Source: Lentzea aerocolonigenes (lineage in GTDB: Bacteria; Actinomycetota; Actinomycetes; Mycobacteriales; Pseudonocardiaceae). From it: a DNA stretch of 64,000 bases. Below, piece by piece: positions 55,322-64,000 of this stretch (positions are counted from its first letter, which is position 1; every line of letters starts with the position of its first letter). A program made the translations under genes and the position numbers. The notes below the pieces were generated by a model. The model did not search any database. It was given only the letters and a program-made list of their open reading frames with translations, and was not told the DNA's origin. The DNA is taken from contig NZ_JYJG01000093.1 of assembly GCF_000955955.1 (NCBI RefSeq), positions 1-64,000 on the forward strand, read 5' to 3'.

Positions 55322-55983
55322 TTCTTTCCTCCGGTTCCCACTGGACGCAGCCCTGGCGAGACCGTCAGCCGTTGCAGGCCGGCGAACCCCAGGTCGACGA
55401 GAACGGCGAGCAGTGCCACGAGCACCGCGCCGGCGAGCATCTGACCGAACTCCTGCAGGGCGAGGCCGTCGAAGACGAACCTGCCCAGACCACCGGCACC
55501 GGTGTAGGCGGCGATGGTGGCGGTCGCGACGACCTGCAGTGCGGCGCCGCGGAAACCGCCGAAGATCAACGGAAGCGCGTTCGGGATCTCCACGTTCAAC
55601 AGCACGCCCGACTCGCGCATGCCGACGCCTCGTGCCGCGTCGACGGTCACCGGGTCGACCGCGCGGATGCCCGCGTAGGTGCCCGCCATGATCGGCGGGA
55701 TCGCGAGCAGCACCAGCGCGACGTACACCGGGAAGTCGCCGAGCCCCGCCCACAGCACCACGAGGATCAGCACCGCCGTCGTCGGCAACGCGCGCAGCAC
55801 GTTCGAGAGCCCGACGATCACGAACCCGCCTTTGCCCGTGTGGCCGACGAAAGCGCCGAGCGGGACCGCGATCACCGCGGCTATCAACAGGGTCAGCAGC
55901 GTGTAACCGAGATGTTCCAGCAGCCGCACCGGAATTCCGGTCGGGCCGGACCAGTGTGCGGGGTCGAAGAGCCAGCCGCCCAT
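55318..55983 (-). CDS. Osmoprotectant ABC transporter permease 2
   Basis: 221 aa, about six TM segments, with the EAA-like loop (DPVTVDAARGVGMRESGVLLNVEIPNALPLIFGGFR) of BPD_transp_1 permeases. ATG 55983, 4 nt after the upstream permease stop. Confidence 0.88.
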   Translation of the reverse strand: MGGWLFDPAHWSGPTGIPVRLLEHLGYTLLTLLIAAVIAVPLGAFVGHTGKGGFVIVGLSNVLRALPTTAVLILVVLWAGLGDFPVYVALVLLAIPPIMAGTYAGIRAVDPVTVDAARGVGMRESGVLLNVEIPNALPLIFGGFRGAALQVVATATIAAYTGAGGLGRFVFDGLALQEFGQMLAGAVLVALLAVLVDLGFAGLQRLTVSPGLRPVGTGGKK

Positions 55984-55987
55984 CAGC

Positions 55988-56626
55988 TCACCTCCCCGCC
56001 CTTGCCCACGGCGTGAGCACTCGCCCGATCAGCAACAGCAATCCGTCCGCCAGCGCCGCGAGCACGACCGTCCCGATGAGACCGGCGAAGACCTTGGCGC
56101 TGTTGTCGGTCTGGTAGCCCTCGGTGAAGAGCTGGCCGTAGCCGCCGAGACCGACGAGCGCGCCGACGCTCACCATGCTGATGTTCGACACCGTCGCCAC
56201 CCGCAGACCCGCGATCGTGACCGGCAGCGCGAGCGGGAAGTCGACCGTGAGGAACCGGCGCACCGGCCGGAACCCCATCGCGTTCGCCGCGGCGGTGACG
56301 TGGCCCGGCACCGCCGACAGCGCGTCGGCGACCGCGCGGACCATCAGCGCGACCGTGTAGATCACCAGCGGCACGATGACGTTGATCTCGTCGAGGATCT
56401 TCACGCCGAGCAGCACCGGGGTGATCACGATCAGCGCGATGGACGGGATCGTGAACAGGATGTTGGCCAGCGGGAAGAGGATCGCGCGTGCCGTGGCAGA
56501 CCGGCTCGCCACCCACCCCAGCGGGATGGACAGCACGAACCCGATCAGCACCGGCACGACGGAGAGCCGGAGGTGCACCTCGGTGACTTCCCAGAACCTG
56601 TCCCAGTTCTCGAAAATCCAGGTCAC
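55988..56626 (-). CDS. Osmoprotectant ABC transporter permease 1
   Basis: 212 aa, about five or six TM segments; coupling loop AAANAMGFRPVRRFLTVDFPLALPVTIAGLR and NISMVSVGALVG typical of OpuCB. GTG start overlaps the ATPase stop (GTGA). Confidence 0.88.
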   Translation of the reverse strand: MTWIFENWDRFWEVTEVHLRLSVVPVLIGFVLSIPLGWVASRSATARAILFPLANILFTIPSIALIVITPVLLGVKILDEINVIVPLVIYTVALMVRAVADALSAVPGHVTAAANAMGFRPVRRFLTVDFPLALPVTIAGLRVATVSNISMVSVGALVGLGGYGQLFTEGYQTDNSAKVFAGLIGTVVLAALADGLLLLIGRVLTPWARAGR

Positions 56627-57705
56627 TTCGGGACCTCACCCGCCGCGCGGGCCTTCGCGAGCGCCTTGATCACGTCGTCCGCCTTGACCACGCCGGTGAC
56701 CGCGCCCCGGTCGTCGACCACCACGCCGAGCGCGGACGGCGAGCTGAGCGCCGCGTCCAGCGCACTGCGCAGGGTGCTGCCGTCGTAGAGCGAACCGCCG
56801 GAGATCAGGCGTTGTTCGCTGACCTCGACCTCGCCGTCCACATCGGACAGCCAGCCCTTCGGCCGGTTCGCGTCGTCGACGACCAGCGTCCAGTCGGTGA
56901 CGGTGATCCGCTCGCCGAGCTTGGCCGTGGTGACGGGGTGCACGGGCACCTCGGCGTGCAGGAACGTGAGCGTGCGGTAGCCGCGGTCCCTGCCGACGAA
57001 CGACGCCACGAAGTCGTTGGCGGGCGCGCTGAGCAGTTCCGTCGGCTTCGCGTACTGCGCCAGGTGCCCGCCCGTCTGGAACACCGCGACGCGCTCGCCG
57101 AGCTTCAGCGCCTCGTCGATGTCGTGCGTGACGAACACGATCGTCTTGTCGAGTTCCGCTTGCAGGCGAAGGAGTTCGTTCTGCAGGTCCTCGCGCACGA
57201 CCGGGTCGACGGCACTGAACGGCTCGTCCATCAACAGCACCGGCGGGTCTGCCGCCAACGCCCTGGCCACGCCGACGCGTTGCTGCTGACCACCGGACAG
57301 CTGGGCCGGGTACCGCTTGCCGAACGCCGGGTCGAGCCCGACGATCTCCAGCAGCTCGGCCGCGCGGGTGCGCGCCTTGCTTCTGTCCCAACCGGACAGC
57401 AGCGGCACGGTGGCGACGTTGTCCAGCACAGTGCGGTGCGGGAACAGGCCCGCCTGCTGGATCACGTAGCCGATGCCACGCCTCAACGTCGGCGGATCCA
57501 CGGTGAGGACGTCCTTGCCGTCCACCAGGATCGTGCCCGACGTGGGGTCGATCATGCGGTTGACCATGCGCAGCGACGTCGTCTTGCCGCAGCCGGAAGG
57601 ACCGACGAACACCGTGATGGTGCCCGCCTCGACCGTGAGGTCGAGCTCGTCGACAGCGATGGTCCCGTCCTCGAACCGCTTGGTGACGGCCCGGAACTCG
57701 ATCAC
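56623..57705 (-). CDS. Osmoprotectant ABC transporter ATP-binding protein
   Basis: 360 aa. Walker A GPSGCGKTT, Q-loop YVIQQAGLFPH, signature LSGGQQQRVGVARAL, Walker B VLLMDEPFSAVDP. The C-terminal ~120 aa hold one CBS-like motif pair (GGSLYDGSTLRSALDAALSSPSALGVVVDDRGAVTGVVKADDVIKAL), which in OpuA senses ionic strength. GTG 57705 chosen as VIEFRAVTKRF is the normal start; a GGAGG lies 10 nt upstream. Confidence 0.92.
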   Translation of the reverse strand: MIEFRAVTKRFEDGTIAVDELDLTVEAGTITVFVGPSGCGKTTSLRMVNRMIDPTSGTILVDGKDVLTVDPPTLRRGIGYVIQQAGLFPHRTVLDNVATVPLLSGWDRSKARTRAAELLEIVGLDPAFGKRYPAQLSGGQQQRVGVARALAADPPVLLMDEPFSAVDPVVREDLQNELLRLQAELDKTIVFVTHDIDEALKLGERVAVFQTGGHLAQYAKPTELLSAPANDFVASFVGRDRGYRTLTFLHAEVPVHPVTTAKLGERITVTDWTLVVDDANRPKGWLSDVDGEVEVSEQRLISGGSLYDGSTLRSALDAALSSPSALGVVVDDRGAVTGVVKADDVIKALAKARAAGEVPK

Positions 57706-57837
57706 CCTTCGGATCCCTCCGGTCGTGACAGCCACCCCGTTTGGGCTGCCCTGGATGTAGATCCCAAAGACCTTAACTCGTTCGGCGTACCCCGGCACAG
57801 CGTTCCAGGATGTGGCAGGCCGTATGGTTCAGCGTTT

Positions 57838-59388
57838 GTGACGATCGACCAGGTTCGCCAGTTGGTGTCGGAGCGCGGGGTACACGCCCGCAAGCTCCGC
57901 GAAGTGTTGTCCCTGCTCAGTGAGGACTGGCACCCGCTGGCCGAGCTCGTGCGCCTGCCCGCCGTGCCCCGCCGCACCGTCCAGGACCTGCTCAAGGCCC
58001 TCGGTGACGACGCGGAATCTTCAGACGATCGTTACCGCATCGCGCCCGGTGTCGTGGCCTCCTACCGGGCGGAGTTCGGCATCTCGGGCGTCCGCGACCA
58101 CACCGACGTGCTGCGGCAGATCCTCGTCGACATCGCCGACGTCCCAGCGCCTTTGTCCTCGTTGGACCACGTGCAGGCGACCGCGGAGACGGCACTGAAC
58201 CGCGCGGTGTGGCTGGATTCCGTCTACGACCTCAAAGGCAAGCGTTTGCTGTGCCTCGGCGACCACGACCTGACGTCGCTCGCCGTCGCCGCCGTGAATC
58301 CCCACGTGTCGATCACGGTCGTGGACCTGGACGAGCGGCTGCTGGAGTTCATCGACTCGCGTGCTGCTGCTCGTGGACTCGATGTGCGGACGTTGCACTG
58401 CGACATGCGTTTCGGGCTGCCGCAGTCGGTTCTCGAGTCGTTCGACCTCGTCTTCAGCGACCCGCCCTACTCGCCGGAGGGCATGGGCCTCTTCGCCGGA
58501 CGCGCGGTCGAAGCTCTCGCGGATGTGGCTGACGGCCGGGTGCTGCTCGCCTACGGCTTCTCCGACCGCACGCCCGCGCTGGGGTTGAAGGTGCAGCAGG
58601 AACTCCAGAAGCTCGGTCTGGTCTTCGAGGCGATCCTGCCCTCGTTCCACCGGTTCGACGGCGCCCAGGCCATCGGATCCGCTGCCGATCTGTACGTGTG
58701 TCGGCCGACCGGCCGCCGCGCAGTGTCCGGTGGCACGCGGATCTACACGCACGGCGCGCAGTCGGTCGAGTCGTCCGGCCCTTCGAAGGAAGCTCTCGCC
58801 GCCCTGTCGGAACTGGCGCCGCGACCCGAGTCCTCGCCGCCGCCGAAGCCCCGCGCGGCCGGCTGGGCCGAGCCGGTCGGCAAGGGCGCGGCGTCGCTGG
58901 CCGTTGACCTGTCAGCGGATCCGGGGCCGTGGCTGCTGCGCACGCTGCTCGCCTCGTCTCCCGCACGACTGGCCTGCCTGGTGCCGAACAACCATCCGGC
59001 CGTGTCGTCCGAAGCCGGGCAGAAGGAACTGCAGGAACTGGTGCAGACGCGGTTCAAGCTGAAATTCCTGCGCAACAACCCAGATGGCAAGACGACGATC
59101 GTCGTCGCCGATCAAGTGCTGACCGGAACGCTGTCGCTCGGCGACCGCGCGATCCGCGAGGTGCTCATGAAGGCGCACGGCAAGCTGCGCAACGTGTGGC
59201 GTGAGGCGTTGATCACGGCGTCGCAGGGCGTGCTGACCAAGAAGCAGGCAGCGGAGATCGTCGACAACGCGCGAACGTCATCGGACGACCTCGAACTGCG
59301 GTTGATCGACCTGCCGAAGCACCGGATCGCGGCGCTGCTGGCGGAGATCTCAGCCAGCGCGCGGTATGTGGAGCGGCCCGAGAGCTAG
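57838..59388 (+). CDS. Branched-chain polyamine synthase (BpsA)-like protein with extra C-terminal domain
   Basis: 516 aa, GTG start, -10-like TATGGT 10 nt upstream (leaderless). N-terminal ~65-residue winged-helix-like region (VRLPAVPRRTVQDLLKALGDD), then a Rossmann aminopropyltransferase core with LLCLGDHDLTSLAVAAVNPHVSITVVDLDERLLEFI and VFSDPPYSPEGMGLFAGRAVEAL, matching the BpsA (DUF43) GDxDLTS and DPPY patterns. A further ~190 residues (from ~340) form a separate basic domain not in archaeal BpsA. BpsA proteins add aminopropyl groups to spermidine. Converges with the PAS gene (39-bp overlap). Confidence 0.78.
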   Translation: MTIDQVRQLVSERGVHARKLREVLSLLSEDWHPLAELVRLPAVPRRTVQDLLKALGDDAESSDDRYRIAPGVVASYRAEFGISGVRDHTDVLRQILVDIADVPAPLSSLDHVQATAETALNRAVWLDSVYDLKGKRLLCLGDHDLTSLAVAAVNPHVSITVVDLDERLLEFIDSRAAARGLDVRTLHCDMRFGLPQSVLESFDLVFSDPPYSPEGMGLFAGRAVEALADVADGRVLLAYGFSDRTPALGLKVQQELQKLGLVFEAILPSFHRFDGAQAIGSAADLYVCRPTGRRAVSGGTRIYTHGAQSVESSGPSKEALAALSELAPRPESSPPPKPRAAGWAEPVGKGAASLAVDLSADPGPWLLRTLLASSPARLACLVPNNHPAVSSEAGQKELQELVQTRFKLKFLRNNPDGKTTIVVADQVLTGTLSLGDRAIREVLMKAHGKLRNVWREALITASQGVLTKKQAAEIVDNARTSSDDLELRLIDLPKHRIAALLAEISASARYVERPES

Positions 59389-62300
59389 CACGGCGCGGAA
59401 CTCCTTGGGCGGCACCGGACGCGAGAACAACCAGCCCTGGTAAGCGTCCACCCCGACACCGCGCAGCACGTGGAACTGCGTCGCGGTCTCGACACCCTCG
59501 GCCACGCACTTGCGTCCCATCGCGCGAGCCATGTCCACGACGGCGCGCGCGACCGCGAAGTCCGAGGAGTCGTTGCCCACACCGGAGACGAAACGGCGGT
59601 CCACCTTGATGATCTGCGCGGGCAGGTCCTTCAGGCGGGCCAGCGACGAGTAACCGGTGCCGAAGTCGTCCACGGCGAACTGCACACCGCGCTTCACCAG
59701 CTCGTCCATCGACTGGCGGACGCGGGACGGCAGGTCGACGAACGCCGTCTCGACCAGTTCCAGGACCACGCGTTCCCACGGGACGCCGGACTCCATGATC
59801 GCGGTCGAGACGATGTCCACGAACTCGGGATCGCCAGGCACCAAGCCGGCCAGGTTGATCGCCACCGACACCGGACGGCCGTCGGGTGCGGGCCAGGTCG
59901 CGGCTTCCTTCAACGCCGTCCTCAACACCCAGCGGTCGAGTTCGCGCATCAGGTCGCCCTGCTCGGCGACCGGCAGGAACACGTCCGGTGGCAGCAGGCC
60001 GCGGTCCGGATGCGGCCAGCGCACCAGGGCCTCGGCGGTCAGCACGGCGCCGTCGACGCCCACGACCGGCTGGAAGTGCAGCGCCAGGCCGTCGTGCTGC
60101 AGGGCGTCGCGCAGCTGGCCCTCGAGGTGCACCTGGCGGTCCGCGGAAGCGATCAACGCCGCCGAGGCGAGCGACACCCGTCCGGCACCGTTGCGCTTCG
60201 CCTCGAACATCGCCGCGTCGGCGAAACGAAGCAGATCCGCACCGTTGGCCCGCGACCCGTTCGGCACCGCGGCACCGATGGAAGCCGAGACCCGGACGAG
60301 CTGTCCGTGCACCGGAACCGCGGTGCGCAGCAACGAAGCGACCCGAGTCGCAAGAGCGTCGACGCCGCCAACGGAGTCGATGTCCTCGCAGATGATCACG
60401 TACTCGTCACCGGACAAACGCGCGGCCGTGCAGCCGTCAGGAAGACCGCCCTCGAGCCGCCGAGCCAGAGCGACCAGCAGCTCGTCGCCGGCGTCGTGGC
60501 CAAGAGAGTCGTTGACGCGCTTGAAGTTGTCGATGTCGCAGAAGAACACGGCGACCTTGGACCGGCCGGGCCCGTCCAGCAGCTTGCCGAGCATCTCCTT
60601 GACCAGAGCGCGGTTCGGCAGTCCGGTCAGCTCGTCGTGCGTCGCCTGGTGCCGCAACGCTTCCGCGGTGCGACGACGTTCGGTGATGTCCAGGAACACG
60701 ATCAGCCAGAACCGGCGGCCGTCGTCCTGCACCGACAACGCGATGTGCAGCTCGCAGTAGACCTTCTCGCCGTCCGGGCGAACCAGAATCCGCTGCGGGA
60801 TCTTCTGCGTGCGCTCGGCGGCCCACTGCAGGCCCGGCGACGTGTCCTCGGGGTGCGTGAGCTGCTCGGCGGTCATGCCGCGCAGCTGCTCAAGTTCCAT
60901 GCCCAGCAGGTCGCAAAGCGCGTCGTTCGCGTCGACCAGCCGCTCGCCCTCGTCGAACAACCCGATGCCGACGGGAGTCACCGACACCAGATCCGTGAAG
61001 CGCTGGGACGAACGCTTCATGCGAGCCTCGGCGGCGCGCTGTTCGGTCAGGTCCTGGGCGGTGCCGACGGCGAGCTGCTTGCCGTGCGCGTCACGAACGA
61101 TCATGCCGTGGCACCGGAAGATCCGGGTGGAGCCGTCGCGGCGCACCACGCGGTGCTCGCACTGCACGGCGACCTCGTCGACGGCGAGCTGCCGCCACAG
61201 GTCGTCGACCCAGCCGCGGTCCTCGGGGTGCACGAGGTCGAGATAGGTCTGGTAGCTGCCCAGGACATCGGCCGGGATGCCGTAGAGCTCGCGCAGCATG
61301 TCCGACCACACGACGTCGCCGGTCGCGGGATTCCACTCCCACATGCCGAGGCGCGCTGCCTGTTGCGCGTCGGCCAGTCTTCGGCGGTCCTCGCGCATCT
61401 GGCGTTCCAGCGCACGCGCCTCGGTGACGTCCTGGATGGTGCCGTGGTAGCGATCCACCCGTCCGGAAGGCGAAATCTCGGCGCGCACGCGGCAGATGTA
61501 GACGCGGTCACCGATCTCGCTGCGGACCTCGATCTCGATCGGGGCGTCGTCGGCGGTGTGCAGCAGCTGGTGCCGGATCTCCTTGACCGCTTCGCGGTCG
61601 TCCGGGTGCACGCCGCTCAGCAGGTCGTCGTCCGGCGTCATGCCGAGCTCGGCGTACATCTCCATCAGCACCTCGCTGCGGTGCACCGCGCGCGTGCCGG
61701 TCTCGTACGCCCAGCTGCCGATGCGGGCGATGCGCTGCGCTTCGAGCAGCCGCGCCCGTTCCTGCGCGAGCTCGGTGGCCGCGCGCTTGGACTCGGTGAT
61801 GTCGCGGATGTAGCCGGTGATCTTGTCCAGCTGGCCGTCGTCGAGCAGCCTCGCCTCGGCGACACCGCGGATCCACCGCAGCTGGCCGTCGGGGCGCACG
61901 ATCCGGTACTCGATGTCGATCGGGTCGCCGGTGATCTCGCGGCCCTGCCAGTACGACTCGACGTAGTGGTAGTCGTCCGGGTGCACCACGTCGAGGACGG
62001 CCTGGGCGCCGGGCACGACCGCACCGCGTTCGACGCCGAGAAGTTCGTAGTGGGTGTCCGACCAGACGGTCAGACCGGTCTCCGGGTCGTACTCCCACGA
62101 GCCCAGCTCCGCGACCCGCTGGACCTTGCGCAGCCGGCGCTGTTCGTCGCGCAACGCGTCGGCGGCCGCGGCCAGGTCGGAGACGTCGATCAGCAGAACG
62201 GCCTGCAGGCCCGTACCGGGAACCGCGTGCCGGGCCACGCGCACCGGCAACTCGGAGCCGTCACGGCGCAACAACCGCAGGTCGGCCTGGTTGCCGAGGA

Positions 62301-62592
62301 GCAGCTCACCCAGCGGGTGCCCGACGAGGTCGTCGGCTCCCTGCGCGCCGGCCAGATCCACCGCCGCGGGATTCGCCTGCATGACGACACCCTTGATGTC
62401 CACGAGCAACGACGGCGCGTCGGGCAGCGTCAGCCCGTCCAACGTCACCGGAGGCTTGCCAGCCGTCCGTGCACGGCCGTTCACCACCGTCGCGCGTCCT
62501 ACCCACTTGGGCACCGGCCCACCCTCTCCCGCATCCGCCGCCCGCGGCAATTCGGGTGGGCACGACAACGGCACCCGAACGGCGGCAAACAC
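59350..62592 (-). CDS. PAS-multidomain GGDEF-EAL protein (cyclic di-GMP turnover)
   Basis: 1080 aa, no TM segment. Five PAS/PAC-like segments: ~55-145, 155-270, 280-395, 405-520 and 530-645, each ending in D[IVL]T/DIS-like linkers. GGDEF domain (~650-820) with motif LSGDEY (Tyr instead of Phe) and no RxxD inhibitory site; EAL domain (~825-1075) with EALVRW, INLAG (Asn), ELVET (Glu), VDDFGTGYSSL (DD) and IIKVD (Lys), all required for phosphodiesterase activity. Soluble sensor of c-di-GMP. GTG start with GAGGAGAGGG, which lies in a palindrome. Confidence 0.93.
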   Translation of the reverse strand: MFAAVRVPLSCPPELPRAADAGEGGPVPKWVGRATVVNGRARTAGKPPVTLDGLTLPDAPSLLVDIKGVVMQANPAAVDLAGAQGADDLVGHPLGELLLGNQADLRLLRRDGSELPVRVARHAVPGTGLQAVLLIDVSDLAAAADALRDEQRRLRKVQRVAELGSWEYDPETGLTVWSDTHYELLGVERGAVVPGAQAVLDVVHPDDYHYVESYWQGREITGDPIDIEYRIVRPDGQLRWIRGVAEARLLDDGQLDKITGYIRDITESKRAATELAQERARLLEAQRIARIGSWAYETGTRAVHRSEVLMEMYAELGMTPDDDLLSGVHPDDREAVKEIRHQLLHTADDAPIEIEVRSEIGDRVYICRVRAEISPSGRVDRYHGTIQDVTEARALERQMREDRRRLADAQQAARLGMWEWNPATGDVVWSDMLRELYGIPADVLGSYQTYLDLVHPEDRGWVDDLWRQLAVDEVAVQCEHRVVRRDGSTRIFRCHGMIVRDAHGKQLAVGTAQDLTEQRAAEARMKRSSQRFTDLVSVTPVGIGLFDEGERLVDANDALCDLLGMELEQLRGMTAEQLTHPEDTSPGLQWAAERTQKIPQRILVRPDGEKVYCELHIALSVQDDGRRFWLIVFLDITERRRTAEALRHQATHDELTGLPNRALVKEMLGKLLDGPGRSKVAVFFCDIDNFKRVNDSLGHDAGDELLVALARRLEGGLPDGCTAARLSGDEYVIICEDIDSVGGVDALATRVASLLRTAVPVHGQLVRVSASIGAAVPNGSRANGADLLRFADAAMFEAKRNGAGRVSLASAALIASADRQVHLEGQLRDALQHDGLALHFQPVVGVDGAVLTAEALVRWPHPDRGLLPPDVFLPVAEQGDLMRELDRWVLRTALKEAATWPAPDGRPVSVAINLAGLVPGDPEFVDIVSTAIMESGVPWERVVLELVETAFVDLPSRVRQSMDELVKRGVQFAVDDFGTGYSSLARLKDLPAQIIKVDRRFVSGVGNDSSDFAVARAVVDMARAMGRKCVAEGVETATQFHVLRGVGVDAYQGWLFSRPVPPKEFRAVLALGPLHIPRAG

Positions 62593-62595
62593 GAA

Positions 62596-62627
62596 CCCTC
62601 TCCTCGGGTGAACACCCGAGGAGAGGG
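62596..62627. promoter_or_regulatory. 32-bp palindrome containing the ribosome site of the PAS-GGDEF-EAL gene
   Basis: CCCTCTCCTCGGGTG (62596-62610) and CACCCGAGGAGAGGG (62613-62627) are perfect 15-bp arms around 2 bp. On the minus strand the 3-prime arm is the GAGGAGAGGG ribosome site, 3 nt before the GTG. In mRNA the site would be fully paired; in DNA it is a strong dimer site. Confidence 0.75.
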
Positions 62628-62674
62628 ACGGTAGCGCTTCGGAGCGTCATCGCCCACCCCTGCACGGGTTAACG

Positions 62675-62693
62675 AAAAACCACGTTCGTGGTT
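62675..62693 (-). terminator. Terminator after the malic enzyme gene
   Basis: On the minus strand AACCAC (complement of 62688-62693), loop GAAC, GTGGTT (complement of 62678-62683), then TTTTT-type run ending at 62675. Short stem with a GNRA-like loop. Confidence 0.65.
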
Positions 62694-62738
62694 CCGGTAC
62701 CCGGCACTTGCAAATGGGTGGCGAATATCCGGGCTGAA

Positions 62739-63935
62739 TCAGGCCACGCCGTCGGCCTTTGCCGCGACCGCCACAGCCGCCGCGACCTCGGGTCCGACCC
62801 GCGGGTCCAGTGCGGACGGAACAATTCGGTCTGGACCCAAATCATCTTTCGCGACGGCCAGAATGGCATCGGCGGCCGCGAGTTTCATGCCCTCGGTGAT
62901 CCGCCGCGCACCCGCGTCGAGAGCCCCGCGGAAAATGCCGGGGAACGCGAGCACGTTGTTGATCTGGTTCGGGAAGTCGCTGCGGCCGGTCGCCACGATC
63001 GCGGCGTGCCGGGCGGCGATCTCCGGGTGCACCTCGGGGTCCGGGTTGGACAGTGCGAACACGATCGAGTCGTCCGCCATGCTCGCGATGAGGTCCTCGG
63101 ACACCTTCGACGACGAGACGCCGATGAAGACGTCCGCACCGCGCAGGGCCACGTCGATGCCGCCGTCGAGGTTGGCCTTGTTGGTGACCGCCGCGATCTC
63201 TTCCTTGATCGGGTTGAGACCGGCCCGGCCGGTGCGGACGATGCCGCGCGAGTCGAGCAGCGTGATGTCGCCGACGCCGGCGGCGAGCAGGATCTTGGCG
63301 ATCGCGATGCCCGCGGCGCCCGCACCGGAGATGACCACCCGCTGGTCACTCACGTTCTTGCCGAGCACCGTGTTCGCGCCGTTCAAGGCAGCCAGCGACA
63401 CGACGGCCGTGCCGTGCTGGTCGTCGTGCATGACCGGGCAGTCGAGCGCCTCGATCAGCTTCTGCTCCAGCTCGAAGCAGCGCGGCGCGGAGACGTCCTC
63501 GAGGTTGACCGCGCCGAACGACGGGCGCAGCCGGACGAGCGTCTCGACGATCTCGTCCACGTCCGTCGTGTTCAGCACGAGCGGGATGGAGTCGAGGCCG
63601 CCGAACGTCTTGAACAGCGCGGACTTGCCCTCCATGACGGGCAGCGACGCGCTGGGGCCGATGTCGCCGAGACCGAGCACGGCGGTGCCGTCGCTCACGA
63701 CGACGACCAGGCGGTGCGCCCAGGTGTACTTCGCGGCGAGCGAGGCGTCCTCCGCGATGGCCTTGCTCACTCGTGCGACACCAGGGGTGTACGCGATGGA
63801 CAGCGCTTTCGGGTCAGCGAGCGAGGCGGTCGCGCCGACCTCGAGCTTCCCGCCCAGGTGCGCGTTGAAGATCTCCTCGTCCGTCAGCTGCGTCGGATCG
63901 GAGTTCTCGGTACGGGCTTCGTTCACTGCTGTCAC
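62739..63935 (-). CDS. NAD(P)-dependent malic enzyme (oxaloacetate-decarboxylating)
   Basis: 398 aa. Converts malate to pyruvate, CO2 and NAD(P)H. ALSIAYTPGVARVSKAIAED (Tyr), VVSDGTAVLGLGDIGPSASLPVMEGKSALFKTFGGLDSIP, NLEDVSAPRCFELEQKL (metal Glu/Asp), HDDQHGTAVV, the Rossmann VVISGAGAAGIAIAK and NPDPEVHPE. Short bacterial form. I chose GTG 63935 because AGGAGG lies 6-11 nt upstream. The remaining 65 bp to the window end are non-coding upstream DNA. Confidence 0.95.
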   Translation of the reverse strand: MTAVNEARTENSDPTQLTDEEIFNAHLGGKLEVGATASLADPKALSIAYTPGVARVSKAIAEDASLAAKYTWAHRLVVVVSDGTAVLGLGDIGPSASLPVMEGKSALFKTFGGLDSIPLVLNTTDVDEIVETLVRLRPSFGAVNLEDVSAPRCFELEQKLIEALDCPVMHDDQHGTAVVSLAALNGANTVLGKNVSDQRVVISGAGAAGIAIAKILLAAGVGDITLLDSRGIVRTGRAGLNPIKEEIAAVTNKANLDGGIDVALRGADVFIGVSSSKVSEDLIASMADDSIVFALSNPDPEVHPEIAARHAAIVATGRSDFPNQINNVLAFPGIFRGALDAGARRITEGMKLAAADAILAVAKDDLGPDRIVPSALDPRVGPEVAAAVAVAAKADGVA

Positions 63936-64000
63936 GGCGTCCCTCCTGCGGTGCGGGCGGCGTAGTAGCCCCGGACATGGGCTCATCACCAAACGGCGCA

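Noticed and set aside
59470..62634. A long rightward open frame opposite the PAS-GGDEF-EAL gene
   Set aside because: Composition is that of a shadow frame (His/Arg/Asp/Val-rich without motifs), while the minus strand encodes a fully recognisable protein.

Overview
The window is high-GC DNA with dense gene packing. It has many GTG starts, several apparently leaderless genes, an actinobacterial-type fused 2-oxoglutarate decarboxylase (Kgd) followed by its usual 60-residue companion, a SigE-type sigma factor and a subtilisin-inhibitor gene. This fits a mycelial actinomycete of the Pseudonocardiales type (Lentzea/Saccharothrix-like). That assignment is inferred from gene content, not from a marker gene. 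I see no insertion sequence, phage, CRISPR array, rRNA or ordinary tRNA gene.

Layout. 0.1-2.7 kb: a Nudix/winged-helix (NrtR-like) regulator, divergent from an SPFH (band 7) gene that overlaps an NAD-kinase-like gene. 2.6-7.7 kb: an MFS transporter and secreted proteins (SGNH esterase, subtilisin inhibitor, GH95 fucosidase). 7.8-11.9 kb: a UbiB-family kinase-like protein, a membrane-protein/winged-helix pair with a perfect palindrome upstream, a small unknown and a DedA/VTT protein. 11.9-14.0 kb is the most unusual region: three related structured RNAs with the architecture of bacterial Y RNAs, directly upstream of a Ro60/TROVE (Rsr) gene. One of them carries a circularly permuted tRNA-like core in which almost every tRNA invariant can be read. 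14.0-16.8 kb: an HxlR regulator, an unknown, and a gcvH-sdaA operon behind a single-aptamer glycine riboswitch. 17.1-20.6 kb: a GH29 fucosidase and alanine dehydrogenase. 20.6-23.1 kb: a DHA2 multidrug pump, a TetR regulator and a small unknown. 23.6-29.8 kb: two small conserved proteins, an ABC-2 transporter pair and a large fused ABC exporter. 29.8-31.6 kb: a DUF6891-like/ATP-grasp pair. 31.6-35.8 kb: a possible 17-codon leader ORF, kgd and its small companion. 35.9-38.2 kb: a secreted SGNH-ricin lectin esterase and an aldo/keto reductase. 38.2-42.8 kb: a tandem duplication of a [secreted subtilase + convergent HTH regulator] unit.

42.9-52.1 kb holds a complete histidine-utilisation operon (hutH-hutU-M20 hydrolase-hutF-hutI), a sigma factor/membrane protein pair, and an IclR-type gene. 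A palindrome upstream of hutH matches the known HutR operator consensus, so the IclR protein is probably the hut regulator. 52.1-54.4 kb: a MarR regulator, a haloalkane dehalogenase-like hydrolase and a tandem-GNAT protein. 54.4-57.7 kb: an osmoprotectant ABC uptake operon. 57.8-63.9 kb: a branched-chain polyamine synthase (BpsA)-like protein, a five-PAS GGDEF-EAL protein whose ribosome binding site lies inside a 15-bp-arm palindrome, and NAD(P)-malic enzyme.

Common threads are amino-acid catabolism (histidine, serine, glycine, alanine) feeding central carbon (Kgd, malic enzyme), secretion of hydrolases with a matching protease inhibitor, and RNA quality control by Ro60 and Y RNA. Start codons were chosen by ribosome-binding-site spacing or overlap with neighbours where stated.
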